Source of the DNA: Lachnospiraceae bacterium | Lineage (GTDB): Bacteria; Bacillota; Clostridia; Lachnospirales; Lachnospiraceae | NCBI GenBank assembly: GCA_017469935.1 | Contig: JAFUFL010000026.1 | Span: forward strand, 52,993-116,992 | Direction: 5' to 3' | Length of the DNA stretch: 64,000 nt | In this document: in pieces, positions 8,947 to 17,739 of the stretch | Layout of the letters: every line of letters begins with the position of its first letter | Numbering within the stretch: the first letter of the stretch is position 1 | The notes under the pieces: model-generated | What the model was told of the DNA's origin: nothing | The model's database searches: none | The model's input: only the letters and a program-made list of their open reading frames with translations | Translations under genes and position numbers: made by a program

Positions 8947-10305
8947 TCAGATCAGGATGTACTTCAGAATAAATACAAGTGTCAGAACGTACATCAGAGG
9001 TGTGACCTGCTTGGCCTTGCCTGCTGCAACGTTGAGGACAGTGTAGGAAATGATACCGAAGCAGATACCTTCGGAGATGGAGTACATGAACGCCATCGCG
9101 AAGATGCAGATGAAAGCGGGGATCGCTTCGAGGACGTTATCCCACTCGATCTTGCTGACCTGCTGCATCATGAGGAAACCGACCATGACCAGTGCGGGAG
9201 CAGTGGCGAAGGAAGGAATCGTCAGGAACAGAGGAGAGAAGAAGAGGGAGAGAATGAACAGGAAACCGGCAGCAATTGCCGTGAGACCTGTGCGTCCGCC
9301 TTCTGCGATACCGGATGCGGACTCTACGAAGGTTGTGATCGTAGAAGTTCCGAGGCATGCGCCGAAGATTGTGCCGACCGCGTCGGAGAGAAGAGCGCCC
9401 TTGATGCCGGGGAGCTTGCCTTCCTCGTCGAGAAGGTTAGCCTTGGAAGCGCAGCCGATCAGAGTTCCCAGTGTATCGAACATGTCGACAAAAAGGAAAG
9501 CGAACATAACGACTACAAAGTCCACGCTTGCGATGCTGGCGAAGTCGAGCTTAAAGAGCGTAGGAGCAACAGAAGCGGGCATGGAGATGATTCCGGAAGG
9601 AATGACGCTGTAGAAGCCTGCTTCAGGGTTGGGAACATAGAGGCCGACCAGCTGGCAGATGATGCCCAGAACCCATGTCGCGATGATGCCGAGAAGGATG
9701 GCACCCTTGACATTGCGCAGCATAAGGATCGCAGTGATCAGAATGCCGAGGATGGCAAGAAGAACCGTGATTCCCTCGGAACTGAAAGTGCCGTTCTCCA
9801 TGGACGCCTTAAAGGAAAATACAGAGACCAGCGTGGAGCTGTCCACGACGATGTGGGCGTTCTGCAGTCCGATGAAGGTGATGAAGAGGCCGATACCGAC
9901 GGATACGGCGAGTTTGAGGGTTGCCGGGATGGCATTGAAGATCGCTTCTCTGATATTCGTAAGGGAGAGAACGACGAAGATCAGACCCTCGACGAAGACG
10001 GCGGTCAGTGCCATCTGCCAGGAATATCCCATTCCCAGAACAACAGTGTATGCGAAATAAGCGTTGAGGCCCATGCCTGCGGAGAGCACGAACGGAAGAT
10101 TGGCGAGGAAGGCCATCAGGAAAGAGGCGATCGCAGATGCCAGAGCCGTTGCTGTAAAGATCGCGCCTGAATCCATGCCGGATGCACTCAGGATGCTGGG
10201 GTTTACAGCCAGGATGTAAGCCATTGTCATGAAGGTAGTAAGACCTGCTGCCAGCTCTGTTTTGACATCAGTGCCGTGCTCCTTCAGTTTGAAAAACTGT
10301 TCCAT
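8947..10305 (-). CDS. pbuG: NCS2 family guanine/hypoxanthine permease (AzgA/PbuG type)
   Basis: 452 residues with about 12 hydrophobic segments. The N-terminus, EQFFKLKEHGTDVKTEL followed by AGLTTFMTMAYILAVNP, and the internal SAGMGLNAYFAYTV are hallmarks of the AzgA-like branch of NCS2 permeases, which import hypoxanthine, guanine or adenine by proton symport. The start has AAAGGGGAAAA just upstream. The 124-base gap to the AGCS gene contains a 16-bp perfect palindrome but no purine riboswitch core that I could find. It may be transcribed from its own promoter or by read-through from the AGCS gene. Confidence 0.85.
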   Translation of the reverse strand: MEQFFKLKEHGTDVKTELAAGLTTFMTMAYILAVNPSILSASGMDSGAIFTATALASAIASFLMAFLANLPFVLSAGMGLNAYFAYTVVLGMGYSWQMALTAVFVEGLIFVVLSLTNIREAIFNAIPATLKLAVSVGIGLFITFIGLQNAHIVVDSSTLVSVFSFKASMENGTFSSEGITVLLAILGILITAILMLRNVKGAILLGIIATWVLGIICQLVGLYVPNPEAGFYSVIPSGIISMPASVAPTLFKLDFASIASVDFVVVMFAFLFVDMFDTLGTLIGCASKANLLDEEGKLPGIKGALLSDAVGTIFGACLGTSTITTFVESASGIAEGGRTGLTAIAAGFLFILSLFFSPLFLTIPSFATAPALVMVGFLMMQQVSKIEWDNVLEAIPAFICIFAMAFMYSISEGICFGIISYTVLNVAAGKAKQVTPLMYVLTLVFILKYILI

Positions 10306-10325
10306 AGAGTTTTCCCCTTTCTAAT

Positions 10326-10341
10326 TGGGACCCGGGTCCCA
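10326..10341. promoter_or_regulatory. 16-bp perfect palindrome in the pbuG leader
   Basis: TGGGACCCGGGTCCCA, fully self-complementary, lies 20 bases upstream of the pbuG start codon. As DNA it could be an operator; as RNA it could form a hairpin near the ribosome site, or pair between two transcripts. Confidence 0.55.
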
Positions 10342-10429
10342 TGCTGTTGAGTAAATTACGCAAGGTATGATAGCAGAGAATTTTTAAATTTTCCATAGAT
10401 TACGGGGAAAAAATGAAAAATTTCTAAAA

Positions 10430-11815
10430 TTATTTCTTTTTAATGCTGGCGACGACCATGCCCGTGAGCGCAAGGAGCGCGATGGCGTTGGGAATGACCA
10501 TCAGCTGGTTGAACATATCGGAGAGCTCCCAGACCAGGTCGTTGGAGGCGAGGGTTCCCAGGAAAATGAATACCAGCGCGATGACCTCATAGACGCGGAC
10601 GGCCTTCTGCCCGAAGAGGTAGATGACGTTGATCTTGCCGAACATGTTCCAGCTAAGGACAGTGGAGAAGGCGAAGAAGAACAGGCAGATCGCGACGAAG
10701 GCATTGCCGAAGCCCTGGCCGAATACCGTGCTGAACGCGGTCTGCGCCAGGTTGGACTTTACGATCGCCTCGCCGGCCGCATTGACGGTGTTCTTTGTAT
10801 ATCCGCCCGCGAGAACTCCGTCCGCCGTGTAGAGGGTCGAGATGATGACCAGCGCGTTGAGCGTCAGGACGATAAAAGTATCGATGAAGACGCCGACCAT
10901 GGCGACCACGCCCTGCTCGTGAGGGGTGGCAACATTGGCCTGCGCGTGCGCGTGCGGGGTAGAACCCATACCGGCCTCGTTGGAGAAGAGGCCGCGCTTG
11001 GCGCCCTGAGAGACAGCGGTCTTGATGGCCGTGCCGAAGCTTCCGCCGATGATGGCCTGAGGCGTGAAGGCGTAGCGGAAGATCATGCCGAAGGTCGCGG
11101 GAATGTAAGTGATGCGGGCAGCCAGGACCACGATTCCGCCGAGGATGAAGATGAGAGCCATGATGGGGACGATCTTCTCAGTGACGGAAGCGAGGCGGTT
11201 CATGCCGCCGATGAAGATGACCGCGCAGATCACGACCAGGATGATGCCGATGATCCAGGACGGGACGCCGAAAGCGGTCTGGAAGGTGGAGCCGATGGAG
11301 TTGGACTGCACCATGCAGCCGAAGAATCCCAGCGCGAGAATGATCGCCACGGCGAAGAAACTTGCGAGGAACTTGCCGAAAGATCCCTTGAAGGCGGTTG
11401 TGATGTAGTAGACGGGGCCGCCCAGAATGCTGCCGTCTTTGTGCTTGATCCTCGTCTTCTGCGCGAGTACGGCCTCCGCGTAGATGGTCGCCATTCCGAA
11501 GAACGCGATGACCCACATCCAGAAGATGGCGCCGGGTCCGCCTGTCAAAATAGCGCCGGAAGCCCCTACGATGTTGCCGGTTCCGACCTGGGCCGCGATG
11601 GCAGTGGCCAGGGCCTGGAAGGAGCTCATTCCGCTCTCATGCTTTTTGCCGTTGAGCGAGATGTTTCCGAAGACGCGCTTGACGCCTTCCCCAAAGAAGC
11701 GGACCTGGACAAATCCGGTCCGGACCGAGTACCACAGACCCACCAGGATCAACAAAAAGACAAGAACATAGTCTGACAGATACGAGTTAATCGTTTGTAC
11801 CAGCTGCAATAACAT
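10430..11815 (-). CDS. sodium:alanine/glycine symporter (AGCS family)
   Basis: 461 residues from the ATG at 11815, preferred because GGAGG lies 11 bases upstream; an in-frame ATG at 11863 would add 16 residues but lies in the repeat-rich leader and has no ribosome site. AGCS hallmarks are present: VGTGNIVGASGAI, GGPVYYI, and SNEAGMGSTPHAHA. Members take up alanine or glycine with Na+. The gene lies behind a tandem glycine riboswitch and terminator, so glycine is the likely substrate. Glycine riboswitches control degradation or transport genes, and AGCS symporters are a known target class. About 11 membrane segments are visible. Confidence 0.9.
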   Translation of the reverse strand: MLLQLVQTINSYLSDYVLVFLLILVGLWYSVRTGFVQVRFFGEGVKRVFGNISLNGKKHESGMSSFQALATAIAAQVGTGNIVGASGAILTGGPGAIFWMWVIAFFGMATIYAEAVLAQKTRIKHKDGSILGGPVYYITTAFKGSFGKFLASFFAVAIILALGFFGCMVQSNSIGSTFQTAFGVPSWIIGIILVVICAVIFIGGMNRLASVTEKIVPIMALIFILGGIVVLAARITYIPATFGMIFRYAFTPQAIIGGSFGTAIKTAVSQGAKRGLFSNEAGMGSTPHAHAQANVATPHEQGVVAMVGVFIDTFIVLTLNALVIISTLYTADGVLAGGYTKNTVNAAGEAIVKSNLAQTAFSTVFGQGFGNAFVAICLFFFAFSTVLSWNMFGKINVIYLFGQKAVRVYEVIALVFIFLGTLASNDLVWELSDMFNQLMVIPNAIALLALTGMVVASIKKK

Positions 11816-11865
11816 TTCACTGATTTCCTCCGTTATCGTTATTGGTTTATGCAGCGTTTTCATTG

Positions 11866-11984
11866 TCCGTCAAAAAATAGAGCCGGATTGTTCCGTCAAA
11901 AAATAGAGCCGGAATGTTCCGCCGGAAAAGACCGCCGGATTGCTCCGGCAAAAAGAAAGACCGCCGGATTGCTCCGGCGGTCTC
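11866..11984. repeat. tandem array of about 26-bp terminator-like repeats
   Basis: Four successive units begin TCCG (11866-11891, 11892-11917, 11918-11943, 11944-11972), followed by a partial unit to 11984. The first two differ by one base; the others are more diverged but keep GCCGGA.TG and an A-rich block. On the reverse strand each unit reads as part of a GC stem followed by a T-rich tract, so the array resembles a multiplied riboswitch terminator. It lies between the glycine riboswitch and the AGCS start. Confidence 0.8.
11951..11984 (-). terminator. intrinsic terminator of the glycine riboswitch
   Basis: On the reverse strand GAGACCGCCGGA, loop GCAA, then TCCGGCGGTC is followed by TTTCTTTTT. 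It is the strongest of the hairpins in the repeat array and lies 45 bases downstream of the second aptamer, the expected place for a riboswitch expression platform. Confidence 0.85.
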
Positions 11985-12024
11985 ATATCGCACAAGTAAA
12001 AGACGCGGCTGTTAGCCGGTCCTG

Positions 12025-12203
12025 CACCCTGTCCTTTGACCTGAGAGATTCAGCCTGCGCCGCATTGGCGGCGGGCTTTGCACCTTCGGTACTCGCTTAC
12101 GAGATTCTCCAGAGCTACATCCATTCTTAGTCGCCGCCCGCTTTCGCGGGCACCTGAGAGTGCTGCTCCTTCGGCAAAATGGCCCGGCCTCCGCTCTGTT
12201 ATA
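12025..12203 (-). promoter_or_regulatory. tandem glycine riboswitch
   Basis: Read on the reverse strand, two aptamers occur in series. The first carries GCCGAAGGAGCAGC and ACTCTCAGG. The second carries GCTCTGGAGA, TACCGAAGGTGCAAAGC, GAATCTCTCAGG and ends TCAAAGGACAG; these are the conserved core words of the gcvT-type glycine riboswitch. The first aptamer looks somewhat degenerate, with a short P3. It controls the AGCS symporter through the terminator at 11951-11984. Boundaries are approximate. Confidence 0.9.
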
Positions 12204-12205
12204 CT

Positions 12206-12245
12206 GTCACTGTTTTGCAGTCGTTTCCGACGAGACAACAGTGAC
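12206..12245. promoter_or_regulatory. inverted repeat directly upstream of the riboswitch promoter -10
   Basis: GTCACTGTT at 12206-12214 and AACAGTGAC at 12237-12245 are perfect 9-bp arms; an inner GTCG/CGAC stem is also present. On the reverse strand a -10-like TATAAC (12200-12205) abuts the repeat, so it covers the expected -35 region. It could be an operator. No good -35 hexamer was seen. Confidence 0.5.
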
Positions 12246-12509
12246 GCGGACGCAGGCGCATTTCTTTCTCCTAAGAATTTCAACGTAGAATTATGAAATT
12301 GCTGCAAGAAAGAGGTTAGCAAATTCAAACGGACAAGTCAAGACGAAGATCGCCGGCTTTGCAGATTATTTTTCTTAACGCGGTGCTTCTTAGTTTCGCA
12401 CCGCTATAGCGCCTTTTCGGGATTAATGATAAAATGAGAACGTAACGGTGGCATTGACACGCGCCGCGGCAAATCGCGGCGGGTCCTTAAGACAGTATTG
12501 GGGATAAAT

Positions 12510-13538
12510 ATGGGTAAAATTGTAGTCGGCTGCTGGGATTGCGACTACTGCGGTGCTGACCGGATCTCGGGAGAGATCAAGATCTGTCCTCACTGCGGCA
12601 AACCTCGCGGCAAGGATGTAACTTTTTATATGGCCGGACCCAAGAACTACGTAGAGGATCCGGACAAGATCAACAAGAATCCGGACTGGGTGTGTCCTTT
12701 CTGCCAGACGCTCAACCCTGACGACAACAAGTTCTGCTCCGCCTGCGGCGCGGCGCGGGAAGAGAGCGATACGGATTACTTCGAGAGCAAGGAGAAGGAC
12801 AGAGAGCGGGAGGAAAAGCGCGAGGAGGACAAGCGAAAGGCGGAAGGAACCGACACCGGTACGAGAACCGCCGGGCGAAGCCGGCTGCCGCTCTTTCTGG
12901 GAATCGCGGCGATCATTGCCCTGCTGATCTTCATGGCCATGCCAAAGACCAGGAAGATGCATGTGGACTCCAAAACCTGGGAGCGGAGCGTCACCATTGA
13001 GCGCTACCAGGAAGTGAGGGACAGCAGCTGGAACCTGCCGGACGGGGCCTGGAATGTCACGAGCCGCGATGAGGTCTACACCTACAACCACGTTCTGGAC
13101 CACTACGAGACCCGAACAAGAGAAGTGGCGGAAGAGGTGCTGGACGGGTATGACACGGAGATCGAGTACCGGGATTTGGGCAACGGCTACTATGAGGAGG
13201 TCGAGCACCAGATTCCCCGCTACAAGACGGTGTACCACACGGAGACCTATGAGGAACCGGTCTATGTGGACATCCCGGTATTTGCCAAGAAGTACTACTA
13301 CAGCATCATGAAATGGATGTACGACCGGGATGAGGTCACCTCCGGAGCGGACAACGAGCCCTATTTCGCGGAGCTCAACCTCCCCGAGACGGAGCGGGAG
13401 AGCGGCCGGAGAGAGCAGTATTGGATCCTCTCCGGGGACAAGAGGTACAGAATTTCCTATTACCTTTGGAGTCAGATCCGAACCGGGTCCGATATCAAGG
13501 CCGTGATCGCAAACGGTGAGATCACTGATTTCGAGTAA
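12510..13538 (+). CDS. zinc-ribbon membrane protein of unknown function
   Basis: 342 residues from the ATG at 12510, seven bases after GGGGA; a TTG 12 bases earlier is a weaker alternative. Two zinc-ribbon cysteine sets occur: CxxCxxC near residues 8-14 with CPHC at 26-29, and CPFC/CSAC near residues 61-77. A highly charged Glu/Arg/Lys stretch follows at about 90-115, then one membrane segment (about 127-145). The C-terminal about 195 residues lie beyond the membrane and are rich in tyrosine and acidic residues, with short self-similar strands (ETRTREVAEEV, YKTVYHTETYEEP). I do not recognise the C-terminal domain. Layout suggests a cytoplasmic zinc head and an extracellular beta-rich tail; function unknown. 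Confidence 0.7.
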   Translation: MGKIVVGCWDCDYCGADRISGEIKICPHCGKPRGKDVTFYMAGPKNYVEDPDKINKNPDWVCPFCQTLNPDDNKFCSACGAAREESDTDYFESKEKDREREEKREEDKRKAEGTDTGTRTAGRSRLPLFLGIAAIIALLIFMAMPKTRKMHVDSKTWERSVTIERYQEVRDSSWNLPDGAWNVTSRDEVYTYNHVLDHYETRTREVAEEVLDGYDTEIEYRDLGNGYYEEVEHQIPRYKTVYHTETYEEPVYVDIPVFAKKYYYSIMKWMYDRDEVTSGADNEPYFAELNLPETERESGRREQYWILSGDKRYRISYYLWSQIRTGSDIKAVIANGEITDFE

Positions 13539-13562
13539 ACCTGAAATATTCGTGAACAATGA

Positions 13563-13592
13563 AGAGACTGCCGGCAGCGGCAGTCTTTTTTA
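13563..13592 (+). terminator. terminator after the zinc-ribbon gene
   Basis: GACTGCCG, loop GCAG, CGGCAGTC followed by a run of Ts. A -10-like TATAAT for the next gene follows at 13596-13601. Confidence 0.85.
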
Positions 13593-13595
13593 AGG

Positions 13596-13601
13596 TATAA
13601 T
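13596..13601 (+). promoter_or_regulatory. probable -10 element of the alpha/beta hydrolase gene
   Basis: Consensus TATAAT about 40 bases upstream of the start codon. The expected -35 position falls inside the preceding terminator and has no good match, so this is a moderate call. Confidence 0.5.
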
Positions 13602-13640
13602 GTGGAAAGAAATATCGAAATTACATAACACGAAACATAA

Positions 13641-14618
13641 ATGACGAAAAAAGGAATAAGAAACTTAATAATAGCCGCCCTGGTCCTGTTTGTACTTTAC
13701 TGGACAGCCGTCAATTTTTTGGTGAGCGCCGTGTTGGTGCCCTCCTTTATGGAAAAGCTGGATGCTTTTGACAGGATCGTCGAGCAGAGCTACGCGGAGC
13801 AGGTGCAGGAGACGGCGCTGATGCAGAATTCGAGTGCTCTGTACTCCATCGGAAAGGCCTGGGGAAGGCGAAAGGACGTCGAGGAGGTGGAGATCCTCTC
13901 GGAGGACGGATACCGGCTCCGGGGCGTTATGGAGCAGAGAGAGGGCAGCCACCGCTGGGTGGTGCTCCTTCACGGGTACACGGGCAGCCGGCAGATGATG
14001 TACAGCTACGCGTACTGGTACGCCGAGCACGGATACAGCGTGCTGGCGCCGGATTTCCGGTGCCAGGGGGAGAGCGAGGGAGACTACATCGGCCTCGGCG
14101 CCACGGACAGCAGGGACCTGGCGGGCTGGATCGGACTGATCCTGCAGCGGGACCCGCAGGCGCAGATCGTTCTGCACGGCCTGTCCATGGGGGCCTCTAC
14201 GGCGCTGATCTATGCGGCGGGGGATGTCCCGGAGAACGTCCGGGCGGTGATCGCAGACTGTGCCTTCACGGATGCCTACTCGATGTTTAAGGAGAAAATA
14301 GGGAGCTGGTTCCATCTGCCGGCCTTCCCGGTGGTGGACAGCGCAGAGCTTGTGATCCGGCTTCGGGCAGGCTACGATCTGAAGGAGACGTCTCCGCTCA
14401 AAGCGGTGTCCGCCGGCAAGGTGCCGACTTTCTTCATCCACGGGAAAGAGGACCGGATGATCCCGGTCGGGATGTGTCTGGAGCTCTATAACGCGGCTGG
14501 CTGTGAGAAGGAGATCATGATCGTGGACGGGGCGGGACACGCGCAGTCGTCGGAGAAGGACCCGGTTCGCTATTTTGGCGAAGTAGAGAAGTTCCTGGGA
14601 AGATATATAAAACAGTGA
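13641..14618 (+). CDS. membrane-anchored alpha/beta hydrolase
   Basis: 325 residues. An N-terminal hydrophobic segment (about residues 7-32) anchors or secretes the protein. The hydrolase core shows LHGYTGS (oxyanion region), VLAPDFRCQGESEGDY, the nucleophile elbow GLSMGAST with serine, FIHGKEDRMIP carrying the probable acid, and DGAGHAQS with the histidine. This matches the family of extracellular or membrane-bound alpha/beta hydrolases (YqkD/BEM46-like) common in Clostridia. The substrate is unknown. The ribosome site is weak. It has its own -10 upstream. Confidence 0.8.
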   Translation: MTKKGIRNLIIAALVLFVLYWTAVNFLVSAVLVPSFMEKLDAFDRIVEQSYAEQVQETALMQNSSALYSIGKAWGRRKDVEEVEILSEDGYRLRGVMEQREGSHRWVVLLHGYTGSRQMMYSYAYWYAEHGYSVLAPDFRCQGESEGDYIGLGATDSRDLAGWIGLILQRDPQAQIVLHGLSMGASTALIYAAGDVPENVRAVIADCAFTDAYSMFKEKIGSWFHLPAFPVVDSAELVIRLRAGYDLKETSPLKAVSAGKVPTFFIHGKEDRMIPVGMCLELYNAAGCEKEIMIVDGAGHAQSSEKDPVRYFGEVEKFLGRYIKQ

Positions 14619-14716
14619 TCAAAATATAGTCAATTCAAGGCTCGCGAAGCGGGCCGCTGCGCCGCGTGCGGGCTGCCTGAAAGGCAGCTTCTGCCTTTCC
14701 GCACGCGTGTGCATCA

Positions 14717-14749
14717 TTTATCTCAGAAGGGGCTTCCCCCTGAGATAAA
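14717..14749. repeat. hairpin with 10-bp stem beside the hydrolase/eno terminator
   Basis: TTTATCTCAG at 14717-14726 pairs with CTGAGATAAA at 14740-14749, with an inner GGGG/CCCC. It runs directly into the next hairpin and may form part of a double terminator. Confidence 0.6.
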
Positions 14750-14796
14750 AAGGCCGTGAAAGAATGGCGTTGAAACCATTCCTTCACGGCCTTTTT
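14747..14796. terminator. bidirectional terminator between the hydrolase gene and eno
   Basis: A 16-bp stem, GGCCGTGAAAGAATGG with CCATTCCTTCACGGCC (one mismatch), is flanked by five As on the left and five Ts on the right. It serves both convergent genes. Confidence 0.9.
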
Positions 14797-14812
14797 CAGA
14801 TTCTGCTTCCGG

Positions 14813-16333
<1,521 letters not shown>

Positions 16334-16344
16334 TTATTTTTAAC

Positions 16345-16363
16345 TTTGAGCAATTTGCTCAAA
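16345..16363. promoter_or_regulatory. perfect dyad upstream of the eno -35
   Basis: TTTGAGCAA-T-TTGCTCAAA, 9-bp perfect arms around one base, centred about 27 bases upstream of the -35 hexamer. It is a likely binding site for a dimeric regulator; which one is unknown. Confidence 0.6.
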
Positions 16364-16395
16364 AGAATGACTAACTATTCGGAAGAATGCTTAGT

Positions 16396-16547
16396 ATTCA
16401 GCACTCCACGTCCCAAATGCTTCGCATTCGGGACTGTGGGCGTCCAGAGTCGCTCCGCGCCTTGTCCGCCCCGGAAAAAAGATCAAAAACGATCCGGCGA
16501 GCGAGCTCCCCGGATCTTATTTTGATCTTTTTCCCGGGGTGCTGAAT
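16396..16547. repeat. 152-bp nested inverted-repeat element
   Basis: Outer arms ATTCAGCAC (16396-16404) and GTGCTGAAT (16539-16547); middle arms CCCCGG...GATCAAAA (from 16469) and TTTTGATC...CCCGGGG (to 16539); inner arms GATCCGG (16491-16497) and CCGGATC (16510-16516). A side hairpin lies at about 16412-16432. It sits between eno's promoter region and the glucokinase terminator and carries no open reading frame of note. It could be a mobile palindromic element or a structured RNA. Confidence 0.65.
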
Positions 16548-16553
16548 AATTAC

Positions 16554-16580
16554 AAAAAGCTGCTCCATAAGGAGCAGCTT
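16554..16580 (-). terminator. terminator of the glucokinase gene
   Basis: On the reverse strand AAGCTGCTCC, loop TTAT, GGAGCAGCTT followed by Ts, 58 bases after the stop codon. Confidence 0.85.
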
Positions 16581-16637
16581 AAAGAAATACTCTATATGTT
16601 CAAAGTATGTCGAATCTTCCGGCTCTGCGCAGCGGGA

Positions 16638-17585
16638 TCACTTGCCCAGGATCATTCTGACGGCACCGTACATGCCGGCGTCATTTCCGAGAACGGCAAG
16701 CTTGAAATCGACATCGCGGGATGCGTGGAAAGCAGCGGGCACATAATATTTTTCCACCGCGTCAAGAAGGATCTGCCCGGCCTTGGACACACCGCCGCCG
16801 ATGACAACGACATCAGGGTCGACGACGCAGTTGATGTGGGCGATAGCTTCTCCGAGCATCTTGCCGACTTCGTCAACGACGGAGAGGGAATAGTCATCGC
16901 CGCTCTTGGCGTAGTCGAAGACATCCTTGGCGGTGATCTCTTCAAGCTTTTTCAGAGGTGATTCATTTGCGGAAGCTTTGGAAAGCCCGAGCTTTGCCAG
17001 ACGGACGACGCCGGTAGCGGAGGCGTACTGCTCAAGGCAGCCCTTCTTGCCGCAGCCGCATACAGCGGTCTCTTTGTCTCTGACCTTCATGTGGCCGATC
17101 TCACCGGCCGCGCCGTTGGAACCCGCGACGATCTTGCCGCCCAGGATGATGCCGCCGCCGACGCCGGTGCCGAGAGTGACCATGACGACGTTGTCATGTC
17201 CCTTGCCGCCGCCGTTCCACTGCTCGCCCAGAGCCGCAACATTGGCGTCATTTCCGACTTCTACGGGCACGCCGCCCAGAAGGCTGGTGAGTTCCTCGCG
17301 GACATTCACTCTGCCCCAGCCTAAGTTGACGCACATATTGACAATGCCGTCTCCGAGAACAGGGCCGGGTACGCCGACGCCGACGCCTTCAATATCATCA
17401 ATGGTGATATTGTACTGGTCGACTTTCTTGGCAATCGCGCTCGCGATATCCGGAAGGATCATGGATCCGTGGTCTTCCTTGCGGGTGGGAATCTCCCAGT
17501 GCTCAACGAACTTGCCGTTTGAGGTGAAAAAGCCGATCTTGACCGTTGTTCCGCCGATATCGACACCAAATGCATACGGTTTCAT
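16638..17585 (-). CDS. glcK: ROK family glucokinase
   Basis: 315 residues from the ATG at 17585, with AGGAGG ten bases upstream; an upstream in-frame start would add eight residues. It phosphorylates glucose with ATP in the cytoplasm. Family features: the phosphate-binding GVDIGGTTVKIGFF at residues 6-19, GVGVPGPVL, NDANVAALGE with the catalytic Asp, TLGTGVGGGII, and the ROK zinc site (C-x-C-GKKGC, at CGCGKKGCLEQYA). The group annotated as ROK glucokinase (GlcK/GlkA) fits best. It is flanked by terminators on both sides, so it is monocistronic. Confidence 0.9.
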   Translation of the reverse strand: MKPYAFGVDIGGTTVKIGFFTSNGKFVEHWEIPTRKEDHGSMILPDIASAIAKKVDQYNITIDDIEGVGVGVPGPVLGDGIVNMCVNLGWGRVNVREELTSLLGGVPVEVGNDANVAALGEQWNGGGKGHDNVVMVTLGTGVGGGIILGGKIVAGSNGAAGEIGHMKVRDKETAVCGCGKKGCLEQYASATGVVRLAKLGLSKASANESPLKKLEEITAKDVFDYAKSGDDYSLSVVDEVGKMLGEAIAHINCVVDPDVVVIGGGVSKAGQILLDAVEKYYVPAAFHASRDVDFKLAVLGNDAGMYGAVRMILGK

Positions 17586-17693
17586 AAATGAATTACCTCC
17601 TATACCCATAGTTGATTAGATCCTGCATCCGTTCGGGCCTCCCGATCGACCTGCCGGAACGCATTACATCTGATAATAGTAATATCGTATCAT

Positions 17694-17730
17694 AAAAAAA
17701 AGCCTCTTTCCACACTCGGTGAAAAGAGGC
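17694..17730 (-). terminator. terminator of the DUF1846 gene
   Basis: On the reverse strand GCCTCTTTT...AAAGAGGC followed by eight Ts, ten bases after the stop codon. It separates this gene from glcK. Confidence 0.85.
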
Positions 17731-17739
17731 AATAAAAGA

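Noticed and set aside
10306-10429. Purine riboswitch before pbuG
   Set aside because: The gap lacks the conserved three-way-junction core; only a palindrome is present.
11866-11984. CRISPR array
   Set aside because: Units are directly adjacent without unique spacers and read as terminator copies.
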